DNA from: Betaproteobacteria bacterium
GTDB lineage: Bacteria; Pseudomonadota; Gammaproteobacteria; Burkholderiales; Burkholderiaceae_F
Assembly: GCA_016861185.1 (NCBI GenBank)
Contig: BOKW01000003.1
Span: 372,001-436,000 of the forward strand
Length of the DNA stretch: 64,000 bases
Reading direction: 5' to 3'
Each line of letters starts with the position of its first letter. Within the stretch, counting starts at the first letter, position 1. Positions 1 to 7,735 of this stretch are shown piece after piece. The translations under genes and the position numbers were made by a program. The notes below the pieces were generated by a model. The model had not been told where the DNA came from. It made no database searches and was given only the letters and a program-made list of their open reading frames with translations.

Positions 1-631
1 ACACTGCGGCCACGCCGAACTTGCGGATCCGCCCCGCCGCCTCGCGCGGAAAACCATGGTGCCGGCGCAGGCGATAGCGCAGCTTCGCGAGCAGCGGATC
101 ACCGGCGGCACGCGCCAGATCGTCGCTGCGGATGCGCGTCGGATCGGTCCGACCGCCGGCTGCGCCGCAGGTCACCACGTCGATCTTCGACGCGCGGCAG
201 TGCGCGATCAACGCGGCCTTGGCCGACACCTGGTCGATGCAGTCGACGACCGCGTCCACGTCGCGAACGAGCGCGGCGACGTTGTCGGGCGCGACGAACT
301 CCTCGATGCAGCGCACGCGCGCGGCCGGATTGATCGCGCGAACGCGCTCGGCCATCGCTGTCACCTTGGCCTTGCCGTATTCGTCGCCGAGCGCGTGGAT
401 CTGGCGATTCGTGTTGCTTTCGGCGACGTGGTCGAGATCGATCAGCACCAGCGTTCCGACCGCGCTGCGCGCGAGCGCCTCGGCGGCCCACGAGCCCACG
501 CCGCCGATGCCGATCACCGCGATGCGCGCGCGCCGAAAGCGCCCGAACGCCGCGTCGCCGTACAGGCGCGCCACGCCGCCGAAGCGACGCGCGAGGTCGG
601 CGTCGACCGAAGCCGCGATGAGTTCGTCCAT
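1..631 (-). CDS. tcdA: tRNA threonylcarbamoyladenosine dehydratase (TcdA/CsdL), 3' end cut by window
   Basis: E1-like (ThiF/MoeB) ATP-dependent enzyme that cyclises t6A37 of tRNA to ct6A. The minus-strand frame opens MDELIAASVDADLARRFGG and has the nucleotide-binding glycine motif GIGGVGSWAAEALARS near residues 41-56, then IDLDHVAESNTNRQIHALG, the acidic and NxNRQ residues that bind ATP-Mg in this family, and later VDAVVDCIDQV and VTCGAAGGRTDPT. About 210 residues are present and the family is usually 250-280, so the C-terminus lies beyond base 1. The start at 631 is the first Met of the conserved alignment. ThiF or MoeB are the alternatives, but the NTNRQIHAL context is typical of TcdA. Confidence 0.88.
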   Translation of the reverse strand, partial: MDELIAASVDADLARRFGGVARLYGDAAFGRFRRARIAVIGIGGVGSWAAEALARSAVGTLVLIDLDHVAESNTNRQIHALGDEYGKAKVTAMAERVRAINPAARVRCIEEFVAPDNVAALVRDVDAVVDCIDQVSAKAALIAHCRASKIDVVTCGAAGGRTDPTRIRSDDLARAAGDPLLAKLRYRLRRHHGFPREAAGRIRKFGVAAV

Positions 632-781
632 GACGGCATTGTAGGAGCGACAAGCATGTCGCCGGCGGCGGCGAGTGGGTGACGAAGTTCAAGCGGCCGA
701 ACGGCGAAGGGACAGGAGCAGCCCCGCGCAGCAGCACGAACGACTGGCCTGGCAGCCGACGCAATCCGGCGTCAGCCGGTC

Positions 782-2281
782 CTACTTCGTTCGCATCGCC
801 AGCACGACCTGATTACGCAGCGTGCGCAGCAGGTTCAACTCGTCGGGGGCGAGCCCGCGATCGTCGACCATGGTGCGGTCGGCGTAGAAGAAGCCGATCG
901 CCTTGCCGTTCAGCACGAGCGGCATCAGCAGGAAGCTGCGCGTCGCGGCGAAGTCGCGCGCGAACCAGTCGGGCAGATTGGGACGCACCTTCTCCGCGTC
1001 GACGTTGGCGATCAGCAGGTCGCTTGCATGCGCGAGCGCCGCGTGGAACAGGTCGGCGCCGCGCGCGGGGAAAGAGAAGTTCGCGCGCGGCTCGCCGAAG
1101 GCCGCGCGCGTGCGGAACACGCCGGCCGCGGGATCGCGCACGACGAGCGCGGTGCGCGCAAAACCGAGGCCCGAGTACATCGCTTCGAGCACGATGCGGA
1201 TCACGGCGCCGAGCTCCGCGCCGCGCGCGAGGCTTTCGGTCGCGTCCGCCAGTCCCGCGAGCAGAATCTCGCGCGCGTTGGCCGGGCGGCCGACGGCATC
1301 GCGCTCGGCGCTCGGCTGCACGGCTTCCGCACCGAGCTGACTGTCGGCCGGCAGCGCGTCGAGCACGCGGCGCGCGGGGCTTTCCGTCGGACTCAGACCG
1401 CAGGCGACTTCCATGTCGCGCGTCCGCGTAGCCGCGGCGTCGAGCAGCTCGGTCAGCCGTTCGCGCTCGACCGCGACCGCGGGCGCGAAGCGCGCGAGCA
1501 CGCCGGCCAGCGCCTTTTCGAGCGCGGCGCCGCCGTTGGCGGCGAGCGTGCACGCGACTTCGTCGCCGAAGTGCGCGGCCGCACGCACGCGTTCGGTCGC
1601 GCCGCGCGGCGCCTCCAGCCGCAGCGGCAGCGGTTGCGCCGCAGCGGCGATGCGGTCGGGCACCGTCCAGAGTTTCAGCACGGCCTCGGTTAGCTCGTCG
1701 AAGCTGCGGCCGAGCACGCGGCGCGAGGCGGCGCCTTCGCCGAGCGCCTCCGCCTTCATCGCGGCGCGCACGGCGTCGAACGCGGCCGGCGCGTACACGG
1801 CGACGAGCAGGCGGCCGACGCTGCGGAACATCGCGGCGATCGCCGCTTCCTCGGCTTCCTCGTTGCCGGCGCCGGCGAGCACCTCGCGCGCGAGGCAGCC
1901 CGCGAGCAGCGCGCGGTGGAAATCACCGCGCAGCCGCTGGACGTTGCCACCGCCGAGCAGGCCGTCGAGCAGCACCAGCGAAACGACGGCCGCGCGCACC
2001 TGGTTGAAACCGAGCAGCATGATCGCGCGCGTCACGGTCGTCACCGGCACGCTGCCGGCCCGGTACGGCAGCGTGTTCGCGAGCTTCAGCAGCCGCTGGG
2101 TCAGCGTCACGTCGGCCAGGATCACGTTGGCGAGCTCCTGCACGGCCTCGGTGTCGCTTTCGAGCATGCGCGTCAGGCGCGCCAGCGTCTGCCCGATCGA
2201 AGGCAGCGCGTCGTGTTCGCGCAGCGCCTCGAACACCGCGTCGAGCGGCGAAGCGTCGGGCCGGGCAGCGGTGTCGGGCAT
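782..2281 (-). CDS. HDOD domain protein with C-terminal GAF domain
   Basis: 499-residue cytoplasmic signalling protein. Residues ~20-215 form an HDOD domain (LPSIGQTLARLTRMLESD, then LADVTLTQRLLKLANT), a helical relative of HD phosphohydrolases that lacks catalytic metal ligands and usually acts as a scaffold. Residues ~335-495 look like a GAF domain (LGAVIRIVLEAMYSGLGFAR, FLLMPLVLNGKAIGFFYAD). Such proteins are typically regulators of motility, cell cycle or second-messenger circuits; no partner gene is adjacent. It is transcribed toward tcdA with a 150-bp gap, and the paired inverted repeats before dcd lie upstream of it. The family call is good; the role is unknown. Confidence 0.85.
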   Translation of the reverse strand: MPDTAARPDASPLDAVFEALREHDALPSIGQTLARLTRMLESDTEAVQELANVILADVTLTQRLLKLANTLPYRAGSVPVTTVTRAIMLLGFNQVRAAVVSLVLLDGLLGGGNVQRLRGDFHRALLAGCLAREVLAGAGNEEAEEAAIAAMFRSVGRLLVAVYAPAAFDAVRAAMKAEALGEGAASRRVLGRSFDELTEAVLKLWTVPDRIAAAAQPLPLRLEAPRGATERVRAAAHFGDEVACTLAANGGAALEKALAGVLARFAPAVAVERERLTELLDAAATRTRDMEVACGLSPTESPARRVLDALPADSQLGAEAVQPSAERDAVGRPANAREILLAGLADATESLARGAELGAVIRIVLEAMYSGLGFARTALVVRDPAAGVFRTRAAFGEPRANFSFPARGADLFHAALAHASDLLIANVDAEKVRPNLPDWFARDFAATRSFLLMPLVLNGKAIGFFYADRTMVDDRGLAPDELNLLRTLRNQVVLAMRTK

Positions 2282-2422
2282 CGAAGTTCACGGTGCCCAT
2301 AGAGGCACGTGCCCGGATTGTGCGAACAAGCGCGCCGCCGCGAAGGCCCGAAATGGCGCCGCGCGACCGGTCAAACGGGCCTCGTCAAAGCGCAGGGCGC
2401 AGCGAGCGCGCGCGCAGCGCAT

Positions 2423-2574
2423 CTCTTCCCCCTTTGAAAAAGGGGGACCGAGGGGGATTTCAGTGCCCTGGCCAGCGCGACGTGGCGTTCCTGTCGCGCT
2501 CCTCGCCCGGCGCGCAGATACTCCGTACCGCGATCGGGAATCCCCCCTGCCCCCCTTTTCAAAGGGGGGTGATG
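2423..2574. repeat. paired nested inverted repeats (REP/MITE-like)
   Basis: Left arm 2423-2461 contains CCCCCTTTGAAAAAGGGGG followed by ACCGAGGGGGATTT. Right arm 2536-2574 is its near reverse complement (AATCCCCCC...CCTTTTCAAAGGGGGG). Each arm is itself a hairpin, and the two arms pair around about 75 bp of spacer. The element sits between the start of the HDOD gene and the stop of dcd, both on the minus strand, so it could terminate dcd transcription. No ORF in the spacer looks like a protein. Confidence 0.75.
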
Positions 2575-2577
2575 ACG

Positions 2578-3141
2578 TCAGGCTTTCGGCAGCGTGACGC
2601 CGCGCTGGCCCTGGTACTTGCCGCCGCGGTCGCGGTAGCTCGTTTCGCAGACCTCGTCGCTTTCGAGGAACAGCACCTGCGCGCAGCCTTCGCCCGCGTA
2701 GATCTTGGCCGGCAGCGGCGTCGTGTTGGAGAACTCCAGCGTCACGTGCCCTTCCCACTCGGGCTCGAGCGGCGTGACGTTGACGATGATGCCGCAGCGC
2801 GCGTACGTGCTCTTGCCGAGGCAGATCGTCAGCACGTTGCGCGGGATGCGGAAGTACTCGACGGTGCGCGCGAGCGCGAACGAGTTGGGCGGGATGATGC
2901 AGACGTCGCCCTCGAAGTCGACGAACGAGTTGGGATCGAACGCCTTCGGGTCGACGATCGTGCTGTTGATGTTGGTGAAGATCTTGAATTCGCGCGCGCA
3001 GCGGATGTCGTAGCCGTAGCTCGAGGTGCCGTAGCTGACGATCTTGCGGCCGTCGACTTCGCGCACCTGCGCCGGTGCGAACGGCTCGATCATGCCCTGC
3101 GCCGCCATGCGGCGGATCCACTTGTCGCTCTTGATGGTCAT
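2578..3141 (-). CDS. dcd: dCTP deaminase
   Basis: Deaminates dCTP to dUTP, feeding dUTPase and thymidylate synthesis. The 187-residue product begins [13 protein letters not shown] and shows the trimeric dUTPase-like fold signatures: [53 protein letters not shown] and the catalytic-site segment [20 protein letters not shown]. The length fits the family (about 190). The start at 3141 was chosen over one 48 bases upstream because the added residues would be repeat-derived (a GATTGCGGAT tract) and not conserved. Confidence 0.95.
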   Translation of the reverse strand: MTIKSDKWIRRMAAQGMIEPFAPAQVREVDGRKIVSYGTSSYGYDIRCAREFKIFTNINSTIVDPKAFDPNSFVDFEGDVCIIPPNSFALARTVEYFRIPRNVLTICLGKSTYARCGIIVNVTPLEPEWEGHVTLEFSNTTPLPAKIYAGEGCAQVLFLESDEVCETSYRDRGGKYQGQRGVTLPKA

Positions 3142-3146
3142 CGTCG

Positions 3147-3170
3147 GATTGCGGATCGGGGATTGCGTTG
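3147..3170. repeat. GGATTGCGGAT tract upstream of dcd
   Basis: Short tandem-like copy (GGATTGCGGATCGGGGATTGCG) of a family that recurs near 19855, 44167-44330, 61450-61545 and 63611-63763. Here a single degenerate arm is visible, immediately upstream of the dcd start. Confidence 0.5.
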
Positions 3171-3238
3171 TCGGACGCCGACGGTGCAATCGAAGGCGGC
3201 GATTCTACGTGGCGCCGAGCGGCCGCTAGACTTCGCGG

Positions 3239-4384
3239 ATGGACGCCCGCTGGATGCCCCCCGCCCCGGCACGCGTCGGCGACGCGCTCGCCGACGTCGA
3301 CACGCCCGCACTGATCCTGGACCTCGACAAGTTCGAATCCAACCTGCGGCAGATGATCAACACCACGCGCGCCGCCGGCGTGCGGGTGCGCCCGCACGCG
3401 AAGTCGCACAAGTGCGTGGCGATCGCGCGCCGGCAGGTCGCGGCCGGTGCCGTCGGCGTGTGCTGCCAGAAGGTTTCCGAAGCCGAAGTCTTCGTCGCCG
3501 AGGGGATCGCCGACGTGCTGATCACCAACGAGGTCGTCGGCGAACAGAAGCTGTACCGCCTGGCCGAGCTGGCGCGGCGCTATCCGAACGCGCGGATCGG
3601 CGTGTGCGTCGACGACGTCGGCATCGCGCGGCAGATCGGCGCGATCTGCCAGAAGGAGGACGCGCGGCTCGACGTCTACGTCGAGCTCGACGTCGGGCAG
3701 AACCGCTGCGGCGTGATCGACGCGTCGAGCGCGGTGGCGATCGCCAAGGCGGTGGTCGCGTCGCCCAAGCTCACCTTCATGGGACTGCACGCGTACGCCG
3801 GTTCCGCGCAGCACCGGCGCGGCGTGCCCGAGCGCCGCAGCGCGGTGCTCGCCGCGGCGCGCAAGGCCGACGAGGTGCGCGCCGCGTTTCGCGCCAGCGA
3901 CATCCCGTGCGAGGTGATCACCGGCGGCGGCACCGGCACCTTCGCCTACGAGGCCGCGAGCGGCGTCTACAACGAAGTGCAGCCGGGATCGTTCGCGCTG
4001 ATGGACGTCGACTACGCCCGCAACGAACCCGATCCCAACGCGCCGCGCTTCGAGCACGCGCTGTTCGTGCTCGCGACCGTGATGAGCCTGCGCTCGGCCG
4101 AAGGCAACGAGCGCGCCACACTCGACGCGGGCCTGAAGGCGTTTTCGACCGATTCGGGTCCGGCCCTCCCGACCTTTCCGGGCTGGCAGGTGCGTTCGGT
4201 TTCCGACGAACACACGGTCCTGCATCGAACCGGCCATGGTCCGCAGGTCAAGCTCGGCGACAAGGCGCTGCTGATCCCGGGTCACTGCGATCCGACGGTC
4301 AACCTGCACGACTGGATCGTCGCAATCCGCAAAGGCGTGGTCGAGGCCGTCTGGCCGGTCGATGCGCGTGGAGCGGTGTTCTGA
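3239..4384 (+). CDS. DSD1-family PLP enzyme (D-threonine aldolase / D-serine or hydroxyaspartate dehydratase type)
   Basis: 381-residue fold-type III PLP enzyme acting on D-3-hydroxy amino acids. The alanine-racemase-like N-terminal barrel carries VDTPALILDLDKFESNLRQM and VRPHAKSHKCVAIARRQ, whose first Lys is the expected PLP Schiff-base residue. GGGTGTFAYEAASGVYNEVQ near residue 225 contacts the phosphate. The C-terminal barrel ends LLIPGHCDPTVNLHDW, where the adjacent His-Cys pair matches the metal-binding site of D-serine dehydratase and D-threonine aldolase relatives. Substrate cannot be assigned from sequence. Divergent from dcd with 97 bp between starts; no operon partner. Confidence 0.85.
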   Translation: MDARWMPPAPARVGDALADVDTPALILDLDKFESNLRQMINTTRAAGVRVRPHAKSHKCVAIARRQVAAGAVGVCCQKVSEAEVFVAEGIADVLITNEVVGEQKLYRLAELARRYPNARIGVCVDDVGIARQIGAICQKEDARLDVYVELDVGQNRCGVIDASSAVAIAKAVVASPKLTFMGLHAYAGSAQHRRGVPERRSAVLAAARKADEVRAAFRASDIPCEVITGGGTGTFAYEAASGVYNEVQPGSFALMDVDYARNEPDPNAPRFEHALFVLATVMSLRSAEGNERATLDAGLKAFSTDSGPALPTFPGWQVRSVSDEHTVLHRTGHGPQVKLGDKALLIPGHCDPTVNLHDWIVAIRKGVVEAVWPVDARGAVF

Positions 4385-4692
4385 GGACGTTAGGCGTCAG
4401 CCGCGTCGACCCGAGCGACGCGTCCACCTATCTGAAACGCCGAGGCTCCTCGCCTGGACGAAGAGCCGGACTTCCAAGACATCCCAGCGGCAGCCGCGAA
4501 GCGCCCACCTACAGAGTCGTCTGGAGAAGCCGAAATGCGGCTGCGCAGGCCATGATGATCCCGCCAGTGGCTGCAGACCGCAGCCATCGGGATGCCAGGC
4601 CCCGCGTCCCAAATTCCAGCGGGAGGGGATTGCATTCATGTGTCGAGCGAGGTAGAAATCGCGCGTCTCTCAATGGACCGAGAGGAGGCCTT
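4385..4692. other. intergenic stretch with no gene recognised
   Basis: 308 bases between the PLP enzyme and the exported protein. Small ORFs exist on both strands but none has a recognisable domain or convincing start. Base composition falls here toward the lower GC of the next two genes, so it probably belongs to the same island. The purine-rich AGAGGAGG at 4681-4688 is the ribosome-binding site of the downstream gene. Confidence 0.6.
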
Positions 4693-5487
4693 ATGCGGTT
4701 TTCTGGCCGGTTGTTGGCGACTCGGAAGCTCGTATTCCTTGTTCTGTCCCTCGGCGCGGCGATCTCGCCGACGCGTGCGCAATGGGAATGCACCTGGGAA
4801 AAAGTCGGTGCCGGTTGCGGCGGGTGCTACGGTTTCTCACAAGCCTATTGGAGGCAGTACAGTTACCCGCAATGCGTTCCCTGTAGCGCATTCTGCATCG
4901 GCGGTTTGAGTTCTCCCGCGAACCCGGCCGTAACGAGTGTGGCCGATCAACTTTCAAGGCCTGCCGCATCCGCTCCGTCCTGCAGCGACGATCCGACCGC
5001 GATCGCAGCGACACGTGGGCTGGCCGCGAACCACTGGTTCTTCAATATTGCGGTTCCACAGTCCGTGATTGCCGAAGTGGCTGCCATCAATGCCCCCGCC
5101 GCCAGCACGCTCCTCGCGTTCAGCCGGATGCGCAACTTCCCGGGCGACAAACGGTACGGAACGGTGAGCTACGGCTCGCTGCCGACACTGGCATCAGTCA
5201 CCATGGAAATGCAGGATCCGAACTCGGACTTGGCAAAGGCAGCCGAACATCTTCCTGCCGGCCATGGCGGGGCCGTGACGTACAGTTCTCGGCGATTGAC
5301 GGACGGGGCCGTGCGCGTCGAACTTCGCACGACCGTCGTGACGGACAACGGCAGCGTCATACGGGAGGTCGGAGCTCCAGTATGGGTGGATGCCGTCGCT
5401 CGCGGTACCGAGAACGTCGAACTGCGGCACCTGGGAACGCGCGCCTTCGAAAACTTGGAGGTCGTACGATGGGGTCAAGCAAACTGA
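4693..5487 (+). CDS. exported Cys-rich protein of unknown function
   Basis: 264 residues. The start at 4693 follows a strong Shine-Dalgarno (AGAGGAGG, 4681-4688) and gives a signal peptide (MRFSGRLLATRKLVFLVLSL...AISPTRA) with predicted cleavage before QWECTW. The mature N-terminus is Cys-rich (about seven Cys in 40 residues, including GAGCGGCYG and CVPCSAFC), suggesting disulfides or metal binding in the periplasm. The remainder has no family I recognise. GC and codon choice are visibly lower-GC than the flanking genes, which suggests transfer. A lipoprotein gene follows after 34 bp and may be co-transcribed. Confidence 0.75.
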   Translation: MRFSGRLLATRKLVFLVLSLGAAISPTRAQWECTWEKVGAGCGGCYGFSQAYWRQYSYPQCVPCSAFCIGGLSSPANPAVTSVADQLSRPAASAPSCSDDPTAIAATRGLAANHWFFNIAVPQSVIAEVAAINAPAASTLLAFSRMRNFPGDKRYGTVSYGSLPTLASVTMEMQDPNSDLAKAAEHLPAGHGGAVTYSSRRLTDGAVRVELRTTVVTDNGSVIREVGAPVWVDAVARGTENVELRHLGTRAFENLEVVRWGQAN

Positions 5488-5521
5488 TCGGTCGCGCCAG
5501 TGAACGAGAGAAGGTGAGCCG

Positions 5522-5770
5522 ATGCGATTCGCGCTGAAAAGCATTTCGTCTGCCGCTGCGCTCGCGGCGTTGATCGCAGGCTGTGCTTCGAGTAACTCGG
5601 AACCGGCCGCGACGCAGCGGAGCAATGAGTTCCTTTCAGGGGAGCGAGATTTTCGTACCGGAAGCCACATTCCGAGAAAGCGCGACGATGCCAAGAACGA
5701 CGGCGTGACAACCGTGTCACCAGCAGCGCTCGACCAGCCGGGGAAACCGCCTGGTACATCGGACCGTTGA
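5522..5770 (+). CDS. small lipoprotein
   Basis: 82 residues. The N-terminus has a hydrophobic stretch and lipobox LIAGC with the lipidated Cys at residue 21, so it is a predicted lipoprotein. The mature part is short, polar and probably disordered, with a TGSHIPRK motif; similar TGS-IPR strings occur in small proteobacterial envelope proteins, but I cannot name a family. An AGAAGGTGAG ribosome-binding site precedes the ATG. It follows the Cys-rich exported protein by 34 bp and shares its lower GC, so the two are probably one unit. Confidence 0.7.
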   Translation: MRFALKSISSAAALAALIAGCASSNSEPAATQRSNEFLSGERDFRTGSHIPRKRDDAKNDGVTTVSPAALDQPGKPPGTSDR

Positions 5771-5885
5771 GGGCGCTTTCCCCCGCAGCGTGAACCTCCG
5801 CGCTCGGTCCGTGTGACTCTGATGCCGTGGCGCGCTCGAACAGATGCGACGTGTTCAGCGCGGCCCCGGCGGGCAGGCAGTCGCA

Positions 5886-6437
5886 CTATCGCCCGAACAG
5901 CCGCTTCAGGAATGCCTTGAGCAGACTCCAGAAGCCGAAGCTCGCCTGCGGCGGCGGTGCGGGCGGCGGCGCGCCCGCTTCCACCGGTGCGGCGCGCGCG
6001 GCCAGTTGCGCGCCGAAGGCCTCGAAGAACTTGTCGGCCATCGCGCCGGCGGCAGCGTCGACCAGCCGCGAGCCGATCTGCGCGAGCTTGCCGCCGACGT
6101 GCGCGCTGGCGACAAAGCCGAGCTTCGTCTCGCGCGCGTCGACCTCCGAGAGCGTCACGCGCGCCTCGCCGCGCGCGAAGCCGGCGTTGCTGCTCGATCC
6201 TTCGAACTTCAGCGTGTACGCGTTCGGCGCGTCGATGTCCGCCAACTCGAGCTTGCCCTTGAACTTCGCGCGCACCGGACCGATCGCCGTGTTCAGCGTC
6301 GTCTCGTAGCGGTTGTCGCCGAGCGGAACGATCTCTTCGCAGCCCGGCACGCACTGCTTCAGGATCTCGATGTCGTTCAGCGCCGCCCACGCGGTCGCGC
6401 GGTCGGCCGGCAGCAGCCGTTCGCCCTTGAGTTCCAT
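5886..6437 (-). CDS. CoxG family SRPBCC protein
   Basis: 183 residues. The START/Bet v1-like domain covers residues ~1-145 (MELKGERLLPADRATAWAAL, LKQCVPGCEEI, YETTLNTAIGPVRAKFKGKL), the classic CoxG/DUF1857-like pattern. The tail is a Pro-Ala linker ending in FWSLLKAFLKRLFGR, an amphipathic helix that fits the reported membrane attachment of CoxG. In CO-oxidising bacteria CoxG is an accessory gene of the CO dehydrogenase cluster, thought to recruit the enzyme to the membrane. It is the last gene of the minus-strand cox-like run, 14 bp after the CoxE-like gene. Confidence 0.88.
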   Translation of the reverse strand: MELKGERLLPADRATAWAALNDIEILKQCVPGCEEIVPLGDNRYETTLNTAIGPVRAKFKGKLELADIDAPNAYTLKFEGSSSNAGFARGEARVTLSEVDARETKLGFVASAHVGGKLAQIGSRLVDAAAGAMADKFFEAFGAQLAARAAPVEAGAPPPAPPPQASFGFWSLLKAFLKRLFGR

Positions 6438-6451
6438 GGCAAGTCGATCCT

Positions 6452-7735
6452 TCAGTCCGCCACGCGGGCTGCTCGAAACTCCCCTCGCCCCGGCAATGGG
6501 GAGAGGGGCGGGGGTGAGGGGCTGGCGCCGCGCGCGCTTCCCCCCGACGCCAGCGTCCGCGCCAGCGCCGTCAGGCTGTCGACATTGTGCACGGCCAGGA
6601 ACGCATCGACGTGCGGCAGGAGCGCGCGGATGCCCCGCGCGCGCGGCTCGAAAGCGTCGTAACGCAGCAAAGGGTTGAGCCAGACGAGCCGGCGGCACGA
6701 TTTCGCGAGCCGCTCGGCCTGCGCCTCGAGCAGCGCGATGTCGCCGTGCTCGAGCCCGTCGGTCATCAGCAGCACGGTCGGATTGCCCGACAGCACGCGG
6801 CGCGCCCAGCGCAGATTGAACTCCTTCAGGCACTGCGCGATGCGCGTTCCGCCCGACCAGTCCTCGACCGCGTCGACGACCGCGGCGACCGCCAAGTCCG
6901 GATCGCGCGCGCGCATCGGCCGCGTGACCGGCGTCAGCCGCGTGCCGAACACGAACGCCTGCACACGGTAGTCGGCCGCGCTCGCCATGCCCGTCAATGC
7001 GTGCACGAAGTGCAGGAACATGCGCGAATAGCGCGACACCGAGCCGGAGATGTCGACCAGCACGACCAGCGGCTCGGGCCGGGTGCGGCGCCGGCGCAGC
7101 GGCAGCTCCGCGATGTCGCCGCCGCGGCGCGCCGCGGCGCGCAGCAAGGCGCGCAGGTCGAGTCGCGTGCCGCGGTGCGAAGGCGCGTGGCGCCGTGTGG
7201 CCAGCTCGACGAAGAACGGCTGCAGCTCGGCGAGCATGCGCTTGGCGGCGTTCCACTCGGCCGTGCTCATCGTCTCGAAGTCGGCCTTGCGCAGCTGCTC
7301 GCGGTCGGACCACGAGAGCTGCGCGTCGATCTCGATGCGCTCTTCGCGCTGCGGCTCGGGCGGCCTCGGCTCGCTGCCCTTGAACAGCGCCTCGCCGAGC
7401 CGGCGGTTCTCGGGCGGCGGCGGCGCGCCGGGCTTTTCTCTGACCTGCGGCAGCAGCAGCCGCAGCATCTGCCCGAGCAGATCGGGATCCTTCCAGAAGA
7501 TATGGAACGCCTGGTCGAACAGCGCGCGGTGCTCGGCGCGGTCGATCAGGCACGAAGCGAGCACCGCGTAGAAGTCCGCACGCGATTCGATGCCCGCCAC
7601 GCGCAGCGCCTCGAGCGCGAGCAGCACGCGGTCGGTGCCGACCGGCACGCCGGCGGCGCGCAGCACGCGCGCGAAGTGCACGACGTTGTCGGCCAGGTGG
7701 CCGGGCAGATCGGCAAGCTCGGCGGCGGGCAGCAT
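6452..7735 (-). CDS. CoxE-like VWA domain protein with repeat-derived C-terminus
   Basis: 427 residues. N-terminal helical region (LADNVVHFARVLRAAGVPVG) then a von Willebrand A domain with intact MIDAS motif VDISGSVSRYS and later LLMTDGLEHGD. CoxE works with the MoxR-type AAA ATPase CoxD in maturing the Mo-Cu/Mo hydroxylase cofactor in known systems. Start overlaps the malonyl-CoA decarboxylase stop (TGATG), implying translational coupling. The last ~20 codons (SPSPPPLSPLPGRGEF) are translation of a palindromic repeat at 6480-6523 and are unlikely to be ancestral. Confidence 0.87.
   Translation of the reverse strand: MLPAAELADLPGHLADNVVHFARVLRAAGVPVGTDRVLLALEALRVAGIESRADFYAVLASCLIDRAEHRALFDQAFHIFWKDPDLLGQMLRLLLPQVREKPGAPPPPENRRLGEALFKGSEPRPPEPQREERIEIDAQLSWSDREQLRKADFETMSTAEWNAAKRMLAELQPFFVELATRRHAPSHRGTRLDLRALLRAAARRGGDIAELPLRRRRTRPEPLVVLVDISGSVSRYSRMFLHFVHALTGMASAADYRVQAFVFGTRLTPVTRPMRARDPDLAVAAVVDAVEDWSGGTRIAQCLKEFNLRWARRVLSGNPTVLLMTDGLEHGDIALLEAQAERLAKSCRRLVWLNPLLRYDAFEPRARGIRALLPHVDAFLAVHNVDSLTALARTLASGGSARGASPSPPPLSPLPGRGEFRAARVAD
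6480..6523. repeat. palindromic repeat forming the CoxE-like C-terminus
   Basis: Plus strand reads CCCCTCGCCCCGGCAATGGG then GAGAGGGGCGGGGGTGAGGGG. Read on the minus strand it matches the arm at 22060-22099 inside metG almost throughout (CCCTCACCCCC...CCCTCTCCC...GGGCGAGGGGAG), with a few extra loop bases. It is therefore a solitary member of the family that bounds the metG insert, and is read as coding sequence at the end of the CoxE-like gene. Confidence 0.75.

Noticed and set aside
2293-4692. Plus-strand open frame running from 2293 into the exported protein, over 800 codons before its true start
   Set aside because: It covers antisense dcd and a different frame of the PLP enzyme gene; composition is Arg/Ala-rich shadow with no domain. 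Only the part from 4693 has a ribosome-binding site and signal peptide.
6437-7553. CoxG gene extended upstream to give a 555-residue fusion
   Set aside because: Upstream codons are the CoxE-like gene in another frame; the CoxG start at 6437 is conserved.
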